Positions 43,167 through 56,985 are shown, counted from the stretch's first letter. The stretch is DNA of 64,000 nt from Siphonodentalium dalli (GCA_032622095.1 CP136065.1:148929577-148993576); one strand, 5' to 3'. Notes: generated by a model not told the origin, from the letters alone. Numbers and translations are program-made.

Positions 43167-46100
43167 ACAGTTCATTATTTCAAAATAATCAAGAGGGTTC
43201 TTTATTCCGAATGTTCTTATTCTGAAAGTAGGCCTATACCTGAAGGTGTCGATATTCAATGGTTCTTTATTCCAAATTAATTTATAGGAAATTGTATACA
43301 TTTTTGAAAACCCAGTCGGAGACAATTGAACATTTCCTATCTGATTTAACACCATGGAACTACTAGTTGTGAATTGCCTATACCTGAAAAAGATTAACTA
43401 TAACTTATGGGCCCATTCATGACAGGTTTTAATTATAGATTTTACATAGACTTTTAAAAGAGGAAATTTCACCATGTTTTAGCTTTTTGTAAGGAAACGA
43501 TTATCCATGATAAATAGCATTATGCTTCCATTATCTAGTAGCTCAAAATATTAAAGAACATTCCTAATATTCTTATTACATTATTTTGGATGCCCTCATG
43601 GGTCTCCATCCGGCATGAGTGTTACGAATGGTGTCGAATATAATTAATATTTTTCAATTTTTTTTCATTATTTGGTTAGAGGAAAATTTACTTTTTTGTT
43701 AATCTTTGGATAGGTCATTTTTAATGACCAAATTACATACAATACCACCACATAAGGCCTATATTTCATATTTTAAAACTTATTCCGCATTTTTGCTTAT
43801 TACTGGCATCTAGGAGTCACTATGGGTATTTTCGGCATAAAGCAGTTTCTGAATAAAGAACCGTCTTCATACTTTCGGAATAAAGAACCTTCAGAACAAA
43901 TAACCTTTGGAATACCTTACTCATATTTGAATTCGAGCAGTACTATTTTTTTTATGTGTGTGAATTTAAAACTGAGTGAAAAATAGTATAAGTTTACACT
44001 AATATGAGGGCTATTTTTTATAGCTAATGGACAAATATATTTACATGTGGGCAAACAATCTGAAAGCTATTATCCATAATACGTATGTATACATCTAAAG
44101 CGATAAATCATGGTAAGATCTTTGATGTTGAAATGCTTCTAAGAAATGCACACATTTTTCAGGCTGAATGTGCATGAAAGCGCGTCCCCCTATTCACAAC
44201 GCTGGGGTGACACCCTAGTCAAACAGTATGAGTTTGTTATGCATTTAAAATACACGCAACCAAGAGTTGAGCAGTCAACAGCATATAATATATGTGGTTG
44301 TGGTTTTAATTCTTTGGAGTTCAATTCCATGATATCAATAAATATTTATTAAATATCAGAATGATTATTTGGACCATATAAGCACCCGTCTTCACAACAA
44401 CATTATGGTGCAGTTGTGTTCTATTTGATGTAAATTTTCTTCAAGATGGTCTTTAATAAGCACATGTATCTTCCGGAATAATTAAGAACTGAAACTGTCA
44501 ATACTTTTACAAATATATCGTCGTCAGTTTTTTAATTTCGCGATACACAGTGCGCTATTTGAATTCGTGCTACACAGTGCGCTAATTCAAAACTGAGCGA
44601 ACAATAGTACTGCACTAATTTAAATATGAGTAAGGTAAAGAACCTTCAGAATGAAGACATGACCCCCTCTGTGTAAATAGATGGTGGACAAGCACCTAAC
44701 ATTGATTTCATAATAGGTCACTGACCTAATATGGGTTCATATACCGTCAATATTTATCGACGATGATTGGCTAATATCAAGAGCTGACATAATAATACAT
44801 CCAAGCCTTGAAATAGTGTGTCTGTCATTTGCAGAATGAGGTCCCCAGAGGGTGAATTTGGTGATGCTACCCTGCATAGCGGGTTAGCATCACCAAATTC
44901 ACCCTCTGGGAACCTCATTCTGCTGAGTTGTAAGCAGAATGAGGTCCCCAGAGGGTGAATTTGGTGGTGCTAGCCTGCTATGCGGGGTAGCATCACTAAA
45001 TTCACCCTCTGGGGACATCATTATGCAAATGACAGACTATATCAAGGCTTGACAGGTGACTCTCATATATTGCTATAGGGTTTATGCAGACAATGTAAAG
45101 TCCAAGAAAGAGAGCATACAGAAGATATAACATATCTGGTTCTCTATTGTTGGATTTTCCAGAATTTGAATAAAAAGCAAAACATGATTATTAAAAAAAT
45201 GGTCTGGAACCCTAAATACATCTTTAATATACTAAACTGAAATGTCACCACGATATGTCACTGGATATTATCTCTATCAACCCTTATCACTGGACAGATA
45301 TCTGTGTATTCTGTATACTCAGAGCATATGTTTCAAATCAAACAATTTTGTAGTCTTGTTTATAGCAGATGGAACACACTCCATATGACACACTTTTGAC
45401 ATCTGCACATATAAATAAGTTTGCATTATTATAATGTTCTTCAGAATTTGTTTTATTATGCAACTTTTGTATATCTCACCATCATACTCCGCATCAATCT
45501 TACTATTTTTTAGAAATCATTCATATTTCAGTCAGGGGTGCCAGTAGCATTATTGGGGGGGGGGGGTGGTGGTTGGTGGTTTCTTCATTGAAGAATTGAA
45601 AATTTGCACTGGACCTTTACCACTCTATGACCCCATCCCCTTTCTGCTATGGCCTCCCTGATTTCAGTGTCATCTGTGCAATTGCTTGCCTAAAATGATC
45701 TGCTACATTCCTTTTTCTGATCTTTCAATATCATATATATCAATGACAAAATATATATTTGCTGAAAAACCAATTGTTTTTACTACCCCTCCGGGCTCAC
45801 GGGGTAGGAACTGCTCCATGAGAAAAGATCCTCTTGTGATTTTTGTTCCAGTTCACTGTCGATCCGTGTCCAGTTCACTTGCGAGATTTTTGTACTTGGT
45901 CCAAAACAGACGTGCTTTACACCATGTACCAAACTACCGTATAATAATAACCATTAGCGATTACATTCAAACAAAAGTGAGTCTTGTGTGAAGTTTTAGT
46001 TCAAACATATGTGCACACTTATTTTACCAAAAATCTGTTGCATAGATGTTCGGGTAGTGAACGGATCTTATCAATGGTGAACTGGGACCAATCACTAGTG

Positions 46101-49100
46101 AACTGGAACATTTCTTAAAATGGATAAATTCTACTATTCCACATTGACTTAATAATTTCCAACTATATGTCTTGATAGTTGAGGTAGCTGGCAAGGTATA
46201 TACAACAAATGAACTGCATATACATCTCTGTTGCGTAAAACTTGCGTTATTTACCATGGGAAAATCCCCAGTGACCTTGATCAGATCGGATAAGAACTGG
46301 ACTGAAGATCGGAAGAGGTGCCAGCCTCGCGGAGCAGTTCCTACCCATCCAGGCTTATTTTGAGAATTCAGTACAAAACTGGTAAAACATCTAGCGAAAC
46401 AGAGACTGATATAAGTCTAGCTCTTCTTGCCTCAGACTGAATCAAATTATTTTGTCTATATACAAGTTTTGGGTTAACACTTTTGCTTACTGGGTATATT
46501 CAAATTTATGTATGTGAGTGTTCCCGGTGGACCACCAAGATGTGATCTGCACCAGATGATTTGAACACTTCATGGTTCATTATGTTCACTCTCAGTTTTT
46601 TTGTGAATAGAAAATTTCAAACTGTGACCATGATTTCATGGTGTTCGTAGATATTTTCTTTGTGTTGAATATATCAGGATGCTGATATGTCTTAACAACC
46701 ATTTGTTTGCAAACAATCATGACCACAGGTTTGAAATGACTCATTGTGTGTGTGTTTACAAAGAAAAAAACACCACGTTACAATACCATGTAACACTATA
46801 GATCAGTTTGAGACCGAAACCACGGTATGGTTCAGTAATGTAATTGTGACCCCATTGAAAATGATTCATCCCATATGCCATATTCAAGTCAAAACAACTC
46901 AATAATAATTTTTTTTATCATATATTTTACAAACACAACAGTGTATGTCACTTCCAATAGTCAAGTGGAATAAATTATCAGTCTATTAACATTGTGTATA
47001 TATATTTGATTCAGAATTGATAGTTCTCTGATCAAACATATTAGCACCATATGATAATCTTCAACTAGGTCAAGACACTCCAATAATCATACGCTTCAGT
47101 CTGATTTTTCCATAGCCTGTCACATGTGAATACACGTTTTGAAGACCATAAATACACAGAACGACACGATGTATAAATGGATTTGTCAATACGGCACGAG
47201 TGCTGTATCGACAAACCCATTTACACATCGTGTCGTTCTGTGTTTATTACACGCTTCGCGTCCTAGAATCCGTGCATTAAAAATACAGGATTAGAAGGTT
47301 TATTTAGGCTCATATAGGGCGTGTTTGTCATGTGTGATGATTCTTTTATTTAAATAGTTCCAGTTTCGTGGTTGAGGTGAACGTCATTTTACGTCAACGA
47401 GATGCGTATGGAACGTACGTTACATACGGATTTGTGAATATGGAACGGCAATAACACTGTACTTCTAGGAACAAGCGTGTAATAAAGATCTGACTGATAC
47501 ATGTCACACCGACATTTCTGTAAGACGATGAAAGTTCAGTTATTCTTCCCGAAAAGGGTGAATCAAATTCTATCCTTTATTTCTTGGTCTGCATGCTTTC
47601 ACTTTTTCTTATCTTGTGAAGCAAAAGGGTCTGTCCAGATCTTCATATCTGCAAATGAGAGTTGTGTTTTCAATAAATGATTTATCTTTAAAATTTACAT
47701 TACTATTCATGTTCATTGAAATTTCATTCTCAAAACAGGATTCATATCCCAGAAGTTGAACAGAGATGAGTACAGCTAACAAAAAATTGCCATTTCTTTA
47801 AAAAATTGTTAAATCATATTTGTTTATTCGATATTCGATCCAAGAGTGTATGCATTCAGTTTGTGTGAGCTGGCTGACTGGATGCAAAATTTTAAGTGAC
47901 TATGTAAACGCAATATTTCACATGGAAATACAGTTTGGATTTAGGTCCAGAACAACCATTTCTGATGGAGAAATGCCACTTTTCAACTTAAAATTTCTTG
48001 ATTATTTCGGTATATTGGTTTGTATTCCATGATTAGATGTCATCAAATCCAGCAGAACTGTTGCTGGTAAAACAACCTGCACTGTTATCAGCTTCCCTGC
48101 AAAAGGTAATGTTAACCCTTCCGTGACTGGAGCTTCTGCGAAAACCCTGTACCGATGCATTCTCTTATATTTGCGAGTCTCCTATAAGGGATATTTACCA
48201 TGACCATGTACGCCAGTGCATTCTCTTATATATGAAAGGCTACCTATGGTAGACTCGCATATATATAAGAGAATGCACTGGCACATCTTTAATGATGCAC
48301 CAGCGCAGTTCCCGTATTGAGGTCCGTTTTATATGTCGGGCCAGACACTGGTCGCGCCAGCCTAATTAGTGTGAAAATGACAAATTCCAATATAACAGAA
48401 TTTCTCTGGCACAACCCGACATGCCACACGTCTGGTGCTGATATGCTACACATCTGTGGCTCGACGCTGTTTTATGTGACGTGCTAGACACGGGTTGCAC
48501 TAAAATAATTCAGGGAACATCACTCCCTATTTACATGTAGGACCCCTTTGGCAGATAGCATGTGCGATTGATCATTACGCCATCCCTAGCACGAACTGTG
48601 TCTGGGACGTCATATAAAACAGTGCCTGGCCAAACACATGTTCCCATTTGGCCATTGTCAATATTATGAAGGCTATGATAGGGTACTCTGGGGACATGCA
48701 AAGGACGATTTGGGAATAAATATATTGCAGAGATAAATACAGAGTTTCAAGGGAGATGAATGACATGATCTTGATTTTTAAACCAATGAAAGTGTTTACT
48801 AGATTAATGCATTGTAGAAGTATTATAAAGACACAATGAGGGCCAGTAGCTCATTATAGTGCATTGTCAGAGAACACTGCCACAGCGTATTTTCCAGAAC
48901 TTCCCAAGGGACATGATTATAGCAGACGGCATTTTGTATCAGAAATGCTAAAATTTGTTCGAAATATATGATTATGACACATGCTTGCTGCCTTGACATA
49001 TAAAACATGTACATGTAACATGTGCCAGAGACGCTCCAAGCGAAGATAGCATGACCTATGTTTGGCGCGACATATAAATGGGCCTGAAAGGGTTAACAAC

Positions 49101-49664
49101 TCACTTCCAGGTTGAATCTTTTCTCTATTAATACCTTTCCGTGCCTCTTTTTGTATTGTTTCTGAAATATTAAACGACAAAACAGTTAACAATTATATAG
49201 AGATCTCATTTATTCCAGGCTATCACTAACAATGAAGATAGATTTTTTTAAAGAAACTGATGATACTATTTTGATTGGATTGAACTAATTCGGAGATTTA
49301 ACTCTTGCTGCTTCCGTGGTCATGGTTGGCAAATATAGACATGCAAAATGTTGATAAATTGTCAAATTTGACAACATTTTGTTAAATAAAACCTTATTGA
49401 AAATACAGGTGTTAAGTGCACATCTGAACAAGGGTGCTAGACATAACCCCATTGTGCAAAAATAATTAGATGGCAAGGACAAATTAATTTACTCATGGAT
49501 AATAAATTTGTAAATATGGAAAGATAATCAATGTTTTAGATCAAATAAACAGGAATATAACAATAAAATATTTCTGAAATATCTATAACACAGACAGAAA
49601 TTTTGTTTTCCAGAATTGGTTTATAATGTTCCAACTGGTACCTCAAGGTTTCAAATTGTTAACA
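43167..49664. repeat. 6.5-kb tandem duplication, unit 2
   Basis: Second copy of 36639-43166. Differences include 2 fewer Gs in the G-run, about 20 extra bases at 46231-46251, a 68-base loss in the palindrome (near 47213) and about 29 extra bases near 48323-48352. It ends at aattgttaaca (49664), exactly where another repeat begins. Confidence 0.93.
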
Positions 49665-50047
49665 AGAGCATGACAAAATATGCTTGTTAGCCATTTCGAA
49701 TTGTACTACCACAAAATACAATAACAATTTTAGCCTACAAAGAATATCTGATATACCCCTAATTACAATGCCAAAATGCAGTCAAATTCTTAGTCGAAAA
49801 AGGGCTGTAACTCATGTAAAAATAAATGGACGGAACCCATATTCGAACTTAGCATATATTTTTAGCTGGGAAACACATACATGTACCAACTTTGGTGCAG
49901 ATGAAACTGGAGTTATCGGTAGGAAACCAAAAATGTTAACGGATGGATGGACGGACGGACAGACTGATCACATAATACAACCGTTTTTTTTCAAAAGGGC
50001 ACTTAAAAATTTAACCAAGGGTAGGAGAATTTTCAACTGTTCACACT
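49665..50047. repeat. Mollusc-type dispersed repeat
   Basis: agagcatgacaaaatatgct, aaaaagggctgtaactcatg, aactggagttatcg and gatggatggacggacggaca appear in order. The 121-residue open frame through it is a by-product of the repeat. Confidence 0.55.
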
Positions 50048-51241
50048 AGTTAATAATGGTGGTCAGAAATCCAAACTATTGGAACAATTTTTGGAACCTA
50101 TTATGGGTATGAAATTTGAGACAATCACAATCACCCCCTCTATCAACATGTCCCTGGATGGCAAATCTACATAAGCATAATAGCCACAACAATGTTACTC
50201 CCATATATCAATTATTAGAATTGTGACAGCAGCCGGCCTATCAGGTGCTACAGGTCAAAGTTCTGGAGGTGCAATCAATGACCATATATGGAACTTTTAA
50301 TATTCATGATTCCATACAGAGTCAGAGGCCTTTTGAACGGTGAGTGATAAATGTCAGCCATCTTCTACTCCCTGCTACTGGCATCTGGTTATTTTACATT
50401 GTACAAGTGCTGTGTCCATTTCAACTCTTCACAGGAAATAGCTAACTGACAGGCAATCTCACACGACTTCCCCGTTGAGAAAATTTTGGGCTGAAGTTTG
50501 TTAGAATGTACCGCCAACCTCCCCCAAGCCCACCCACCCTGCCAGGTTTATTTCTTATAGTATTCTTGAAATGTGTCTCTGTGGTGTGATTATTTTGGTG
50601 TGCCTGTTATTTAGTAAAGGTGATTTTTTACTAAATAACGGGTTTGTTAGAGTTATATCTCTTTGAAAAACTCAAAACATTGGGCGACGACGGGAAGTCA
50701 TATGATATTGCCAGCTGACATTAGCTGTTTGATTCATACCTGTACCGGTACCACAGTCCCTAGGAATCACTGTTAGTTAAATATAATAATATTAAATAAT
50801 ATTAAATCAATATACTATATTAAATTATTATACTAATATAAAGACCAGTTGGGCAACGAAAAAGTTTGTGATCTGGATTTTTATTGGCAGAGCAATTCCA
50901 TGAAAATGAGACATGGTAGCTAAAAATCTTATCATTTATACAGAACATTTGTTACTTTTTTTTTTCCGAAGGACTGTATCTGAAGAGTAAGAATTCAATA
51001 AAAATTTTCTTGGTAATTCTTTTGTTCCAAAATTATATATGGGGTAACCTTCGTCCAGTATTTAGTATTTCCAGGTTAATAATGCTATTCGCTGTAATAC
51101 TGGTATGTTTAGATAATAATAGTAATGTTAATTTAATGTTTAATTTCACAAATAATATGCGGAGTGTTACAAAAAAATGTTAAGTTTGATGGTTCTTCCC
51201 TTTTGTCGAGGAAAATTTATTCATCGTTCATGGAACTTTCA

Positions 51242-52770
51242 TGTCCCGTTAGTCACGAAATTGTCCCCTCTTTTCACCAAAAAGGTGAGAACTTTCACAT
51301 CAGTGAGATATCTATCTTCAGTCTCTATAAATTATCTCTCTATATGAAGTAACTTACTACATCAATGGAAACTGAATTATGGCAAACAGAATTTGAGAAT
51401 AGTGACTTGTGAAATTTGTCCCGTTAGTCACACCACTGTAATTGTCCCGTTATAATAAGTCACGATTCTGAAAGGCATAAAAAATAACCACATTTTTTTC
51501 TAAAAAGTAATATTTGTCTGTAAATATAGCTGTTAGTTTCATTAATGCAAAGGCAAAATTTCATCTACATGTGTACAAATATACCCTACTTGACAAAACA
51601 AGTGTCCAATGTCACCGCGGTGTGTCAGAGTTTGGAACTGTAGTTGAGCACCGCGACCGAACGGCAAGTACACTGCGCCGAACGGCAAGTACACCATGGG
51701 TGAACGGCAACTACACAGCGGCCGGACCGCATGTACACCATGGTTAGATTTCTGGTTTATATCATCTTTTTTCAGTTTAATGAACGTACACAGCGGCAAC
51801 TACACCATGGCCAAATGGCAAGTACACGGCGACCCAACTGTAGTTAGCCGGTGGAGCCGTGGTGTAGTTGCATTTCAGCCGCGGTAGCAACGCTAACCGC
51901 ACCGCGGTTAAATGGACACTTGTTTTGTCCAGCAGGGTACATGTAATGCTCACTGTCTCTTCGTGTGTCTATGCACGCATCCATCAGACAATGGTTTCTG
52001 GGTGATAGCCTTAATTTGGGTTATCGGATTGGGAATGGGACCAAATTTGGTATGGAGTTCACCAGTCAAAGGACAGGTCAATTTCGATTATGGGGTTCGT
52101 CAGATGATTTTTTACCAGAGTTATGGCCCTTTTTTACAAAGAATTTTATCGTTTTGAGGTTTGATGATAACTTCATTCAAGATTGGGTCATCGGAATGGA
52201 ACCAAAATTAGTATGCCAGTTCAAAATTATCAACAGCTGATTCAAGATTGTTTCCTGTTTGTGTTATGAAATGTTTTAGTCAAAGTTAATATTTTCTTCT
52301 CAGTATTTGCAAGCTGCAAACCCAAATTCCTATATAAAAGTTGGGAAAGCCTGATGCACTTTTTGTCCCGTTAGTCACGATTTTTGATGTCCCATTAGTC
52401 ACGCCACTGTTTGTTTATTTTTCCGCATTCAGAAGGTGGTGCAATATCTGTATCAGTCCAGAGAGTGAGGGTTTAAACTTTTTATTATTTGAGATAAAAC
52501 ATTTGTTGTTTATTTCCAGAATCCAGCGGTTTAGATAAATTTGTATACCCCCTTACAGATATAAAATATCATGTCCACTTTCTGTCCCATTAGTCATGGT
52601 CAGTTTTTAGACCATATCGTACAAAAGATTAAGTCAAAACCATGCATCCATCTGCCATCAGTAAAAATATAGATCCCATGTAGTACCCATACCATCATGA
52701 GCAATTAGCAATTTTATCATAGTAAGCTCAGGGTACCACAAAAATGGCAACAGGTTGTCCCGTTAGTCAC
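51242..52770. repeat. Cluster of tgtcccgttagtcac motifs
   Basis: The word tgtcccRttagtcac occurs at 51242, 51417, 52364, 52388, 52756 and, with a last-base change, at 52583; a broken copy (tgtcccgttataataagtcac) is at 51443. All are in the same orientation within 1.5 kb and at irregular spacing. Confidence 0.8.
51582..51939. repeat. TIR element, 358 bp, TA-flanked
   Basis: taccctacttgacaaaacaa, gtgtccaatgtcaccgcggt at the left pairs with accgcggttaaatggacact, tgttttgtccagcagggta at the right. Interior repeats aacggcaagtacac several times. Nested inside 50283-53899. Confidence 0.75.
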
Positions 52771-53899
52771 TATGGAATTGCTCGGCAGATGATTTGAACG
52801 AAATTACAGAGTACAAATTTTTATGCCACACAAACATTCGCACATTCTGATTTTATATAATTATATTCCGTATTTTTTTCTTGAAACGCTAGTGTATTCA
52901 GATTGTTTCTATCTTTCCCCACTTACCAGAAAATGTCTGTTAGTTCCTCGAATATTCATTCAAGAAAACCACCCAATCTATAAATAGTTCGTTCGCGTAT
53001 AGCCAACCGGTGATAATCCGAATAATAGGGGTTACGGATGTGAGTAAACTGGCTCTACTATTACACTACTAACTACAAATTTTAACTCCTTCGCATAACT
53101 AGATCATGTAGGAATGACCATCTCAAACTAATATATATATTTTTGTTCAAGTAGGGGTGGTCAGTACCTTGAGATATGAAAGTATATTTTTGGACCGGTG
53201 TCTGCAAATTTGTTCCCAGCTCCGTATCTCAGTGGAGCGATGGGAGATAACTCGCGCTGGAGTTTGATTGCGAATTTGCATTAAGGAATGTGTAATAGGG
53301 AACTCGTTCGATAACGTCCTGTTTTTGTAAAATTACGTCACTGAAAGATCGCCGGCGCTTCACAAAATGTGAATATATGGATGAAAAATTACGATTTATG
53401 TACAACTCCGACAAGGTAGAGTTTATCTGACCCAACAAGTGTATTAAGAGCAATTAAATTCATTGCCACATGTGAATTGTGGAGAGGTAATTGTATTTTT
53501 TTCGAACGAAAAATCGAATTGTTCGCTTCAGTGATAGATCACAGTGCGTGGTCTTCAGCCAATCAGATGATGGTACGCATAATAACAACACCACACACAC
53601 ATCTAATGTTGCCTAACTGGTAGTTCTCTCTATGTAGTAGAGGTAATATATTTATTTTATTATACTTTAATCAAGTTGAATATTACATATGGACAGTGAT
53701 TCCTAGGGACTGTGCCGGTACCTACTTATAGGTAAATATTAATTTAAATTATATTTTAATTATTTATCACTCACTGTTCTGCACTGTTTAGAAAAAATAG
53801 AAGGCCAAAGCTGCGATTCCATATATGGAAATCATGAATACACATTATTCAAAAGCTCCATATATGGAACCATGGATATTCAAAAGCTCCATATATGGT

Positions 53900-56040
53900 A
53901 GTACTTAAAGTTAAACTGCGGAACATGGGCTGGATGAATCAAATATGGCCGCGACTCAGTGATCTCGATTATTGCGATAATCGCCAACCGTTCCCAAATG
54001 CATAAAATTACTATGCCCTTCACTATTAATTAGAACCACTCCATATGGAAATTATGACTAAGACGGAATGTCCATAATATTATTTATTGAGATCTGATCT
54101 CTCAACAAACATACATTAAACATGTGAACAATAATGAAACCTTACTCTCACTTTTCTCTCCTCCTCATGCTTGCACTCTACCTTTTACACATGAAATGAT
54201 TATGAATTCTCCAACTTCTGCCAAGCCAACGGCCGCCAGAAATTCATAATGATGCCTTCCTGGAGAGGGGCCCAAAGGTCAGAGGAGTCATCTGGGCCTC
54301 TGATCACTCTGGGAGGAGATGCGGTTCACACTATCTCACAAAAGGGACAATTGGAGGGGACATCACTATTCAATTATATAATAACTCAACAGTCATACAT
54401 GATTCAATAATATATCAGTATAAATATGTACTTCCACAACAGCAAATATATTTCAATCCTTTACCAGAAAGTATTCTGCGTAATTTGATGAACAACGAAT
54501 GATCCATTCTAATTGACAAGAGTCATCATAATACCAATTGGGGAAGGGTATACTATCAATAGAGACTTATACTGTAAGCGTTACACACACAGACTGGTTG
54601 GTATATAGTGATATATATATAACTAAATTCGAAACGAACCAGAATGATTGTCAATATATATTCCATATATAAATTAAATATTCAATGCGATGTTTCACAC
54701 ATTAAAAAGATGATTTTAATACCCTAGTATCTTTGTTGTGTGGTGGAATTCAACAGGTGTATGTAAGAATGTAGAGATAATCGAGTTACAATTTGTAAAA
54801 GACAGAACTTAATATCAGTAAACTGAGAGAACAAATTCTTATTTACTCCTATAATTTGTCAATATAGACCTCGAACGAAACAAAATATGATACAACGGCG
54901 GAACATACTATTTATTAAAGCAATACTTTGTCAATGTCATACTTATGTGGTAGGATATATATGTGTACGTTGAATATATTACCAAGAACTGATCTACATC
55001 AATGTAAATACATGTCTTGGGAATACGCCATCACTAAACCTGAATTCATGTTCCAATTGGTCAAGTGATTCTATTTGATTGAATAGTTAATACAGATTCA
55101 GCTGTAAGCTGATAAAGAAAAAACTGATTATGTTATACAGGATAAAGTCCATATTTATGCTATAAATGCACTGAAAGGGGACGATTCGATTCGGTGGTCG
55201 CGTATCATCAGATTCTAACAATATTTCTACAAACTATGGTTTGGTCGTCATTTGTCAGGTATGATTTAATGCCAACACATACGGTTAACCACTGTGAACG
55301 ATATTATCTAAATTTAGGAGCGTTAAAAAAATAATTTAGAGTATGTATCTTTAATTGCGGTCAGTAACGTAATCCAGTTGAGAGCAATGTGAGGCATTCA
55401 CTTCTTTTGTAATTGTATATATATCTATATATACATGTATATTGATATCTATATTGATGCTCCGAATTAAATAACAAGGTACAGTAGTGTTTCTGTTATA
55501 GAAGTACGAGTGTTACAAGGGTAACAGTTTGCTATTATAGAAGTACGAATGTTACGATGTAAATGTACCTCAAGATTCAAAGTTAATTTTCCAATTACAA
55601 AGTTTCCATATAAAACTTTCGAGTTGTTGAAGTAATGTTGTATATGTAGGTTGGCTACAAGTTGTTTCGGAACTTGAATTTCGAGTCGGATAGTAGTATT
55701 AAACAAGCATAAATGTCCAATAATTACAGTTTGAATTGCTATACGTGGCATTTGATTGTCGTTATAATTGTGTACACTGAATTGTCACTAATAGTATTTT
55801 TCCAAAATGTATGCTTAACGATTTTAAAAATACTGTGGATATCGTCGCATATCAAAATATATAAATTGCAAAATACGGGTGTCAAACTGTCTGTGAGACG
55901 TCAATAATACCTGTGGGACGTCAATAACACCCGGACGATATCAACTTGAAAATTGTCCGGATGGTGTCGAATGCCTGGAGGCATTGAAATTCCCCAGCGG
56001 GAATCAATTTGTCCGTATATATAAGTAGATATACGATATG
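53900..56040. other. No gene seen; AT-rich
   Basis: A moderately GC stretch at 54150-54330 resembles transposon or UTR sequence, with aataaa on the minus strand near 54087, but gives no domain. 55900-56040 contains ggacgtcaataacacccgg words that foreshadow the adjacent minisatellite. Confidence 0.4.
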
Positions 56041-56042
56041 TA

Positions 56043-56818
56043 ATTGCCCATTTAGGTGTCGAAATTGCCCGATGGGCGTCGAAGTGCCCGATGGGCGTCC
56101 AAGTTGCCCGGTAAAAGGCGTCGAAATTGCCCGACGTGCGTCGAAATTGCCTAATGGGCGTCGAAGTTGCCCATGTAGGCGTCGAAGTTGCCCATGTAGG
56201 CTTCAAAGTTGCCCGATGGGCGTCGAAGTTGCCGGATAAAAGGCGTCGAAGTTGACCGATGGGCGTCGAAATTGCCCGATGGGCGTCGAAATTGCCTAAT
56301 GGGCATCGAAGTTGCCCATATAGGCGTCGAAGTTGTCCATGTATGGGTCAAAGTTGCCCGATGGGCGTCGAAGTTGCCCGATAAAAGGTGTCGAAGTTGC
56401 CCAAAAAAGGCATCGAAGTTGTCGGATAGAAGGCGTCAAAGTTGCCCGATGGGCGTCGAAATTGCGCGATGGGCGTCGAAATTGCCTAAAGGGCATCGAA
56501 GTTGCCCATATAGGCGTCGAAGTTGCCCATGTAGGTGTCAAAGTTGTCCGATGGGCGTCGAAGTTGCCCGAAAAAAGGTGTCGAAGTTGTCGGATAAAAG
56601 GCGTCGAAGTTGCCGGATAAAAGGCGTCGAAGTTGCCCGATGGGCGTCGAAATTGCGCGATGGGCGTCAAAATTGCCTAATAGGCGTCGAAGTTGTCCAT
56701 GTAGGCGTCGAAGTTGCCCATGTAGGCGTCGTAGTTGCCCAATGGGCGTCAAAGTTGTCAGATGGGCATCAAAGTTGCCCGATAAAAGGCGTCGAAGTTG
56801 GGGCGTCGAAATTGTCAT
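56043..56818. repeat. Minisatellite, ~37 units of 20-23 bp
   Basis: Units end in ggcgtcgaa and begin gttgccc or attgccc. Sub-types: gatgggcgtcgaa (20), ataaaaggcgtcgaa (23), attgcctaatgggcgtcgaa (20), catgtaggcgtcgaa (21). They recur in the same order about four times. Frames stay open on both strands, which explains several spurious long open frames. Confidence 0.95.
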
Positions 56819-56951
56819 AGCTGGATGGCTTAAATTTCACCTCCGAAAGTCATCGGATGCATGTCTCAAATTCGAGACACCTAGACAAAGAAGTTCGTCG
56901 ATTCAAAGCGACAAAGTCGACTCGCCAATGTCTCAAAAGGAAGCTATGCTT

Positions 56952-56952
<1 letters not shown>

Positions 56953-56985
<33 letters not shown>

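Larger units (their letters stand above)
50283..53899. mobile_element. ~3.6-kb inverted-repeat element (putative)
   Basis: The left end (ccatatatggaac, ttcatgattccat, aggccttttgaacgg, gtgagtgataaatg, then at 50740-50775 ggtaccacagtccctaggaa) returns in reverse at the right (gtgattcctagggactgtgc 53695, tatttatcactcactgttct, gaaggcc, tccatatatgg to 53899). Matching order over about 500 bases at each end supports one long-TIR element. No transposase frame seen. Contains 51582-51939 and the 15-base motif cluster. Confidence 0.6.

Noticed and set aside
37616-48032. Identical short open frames repeated in both 6.5-kb units
   Set aside because: Their conservation only reflects the recent duplication; none has a recognisable domain, and they overlap repeats.
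49684-50049. 121-residue + strand open frame
   Set aside because: Produced by a dispersed mollusc-type repeat with gacggacggac words; no known domain.
54060-54340. Possible 3' end of a minus-strand gene (aataaa near 54087)
   Set aside because: No coding exon could be found next to it; the frame stops repeatedly and it does not match the expected SMIM20 C-terminus.
56209-56820. 203-residue + strand open frame with repeated 'MGVEVA..WASKLP' units
   Set aside because: It lies wholly in the minisatellite; long frames are open on both strands and in several phases because the unit lacks stop codons, and unit lengths of 20, 21 and 23 bases break any constant protein repeat.
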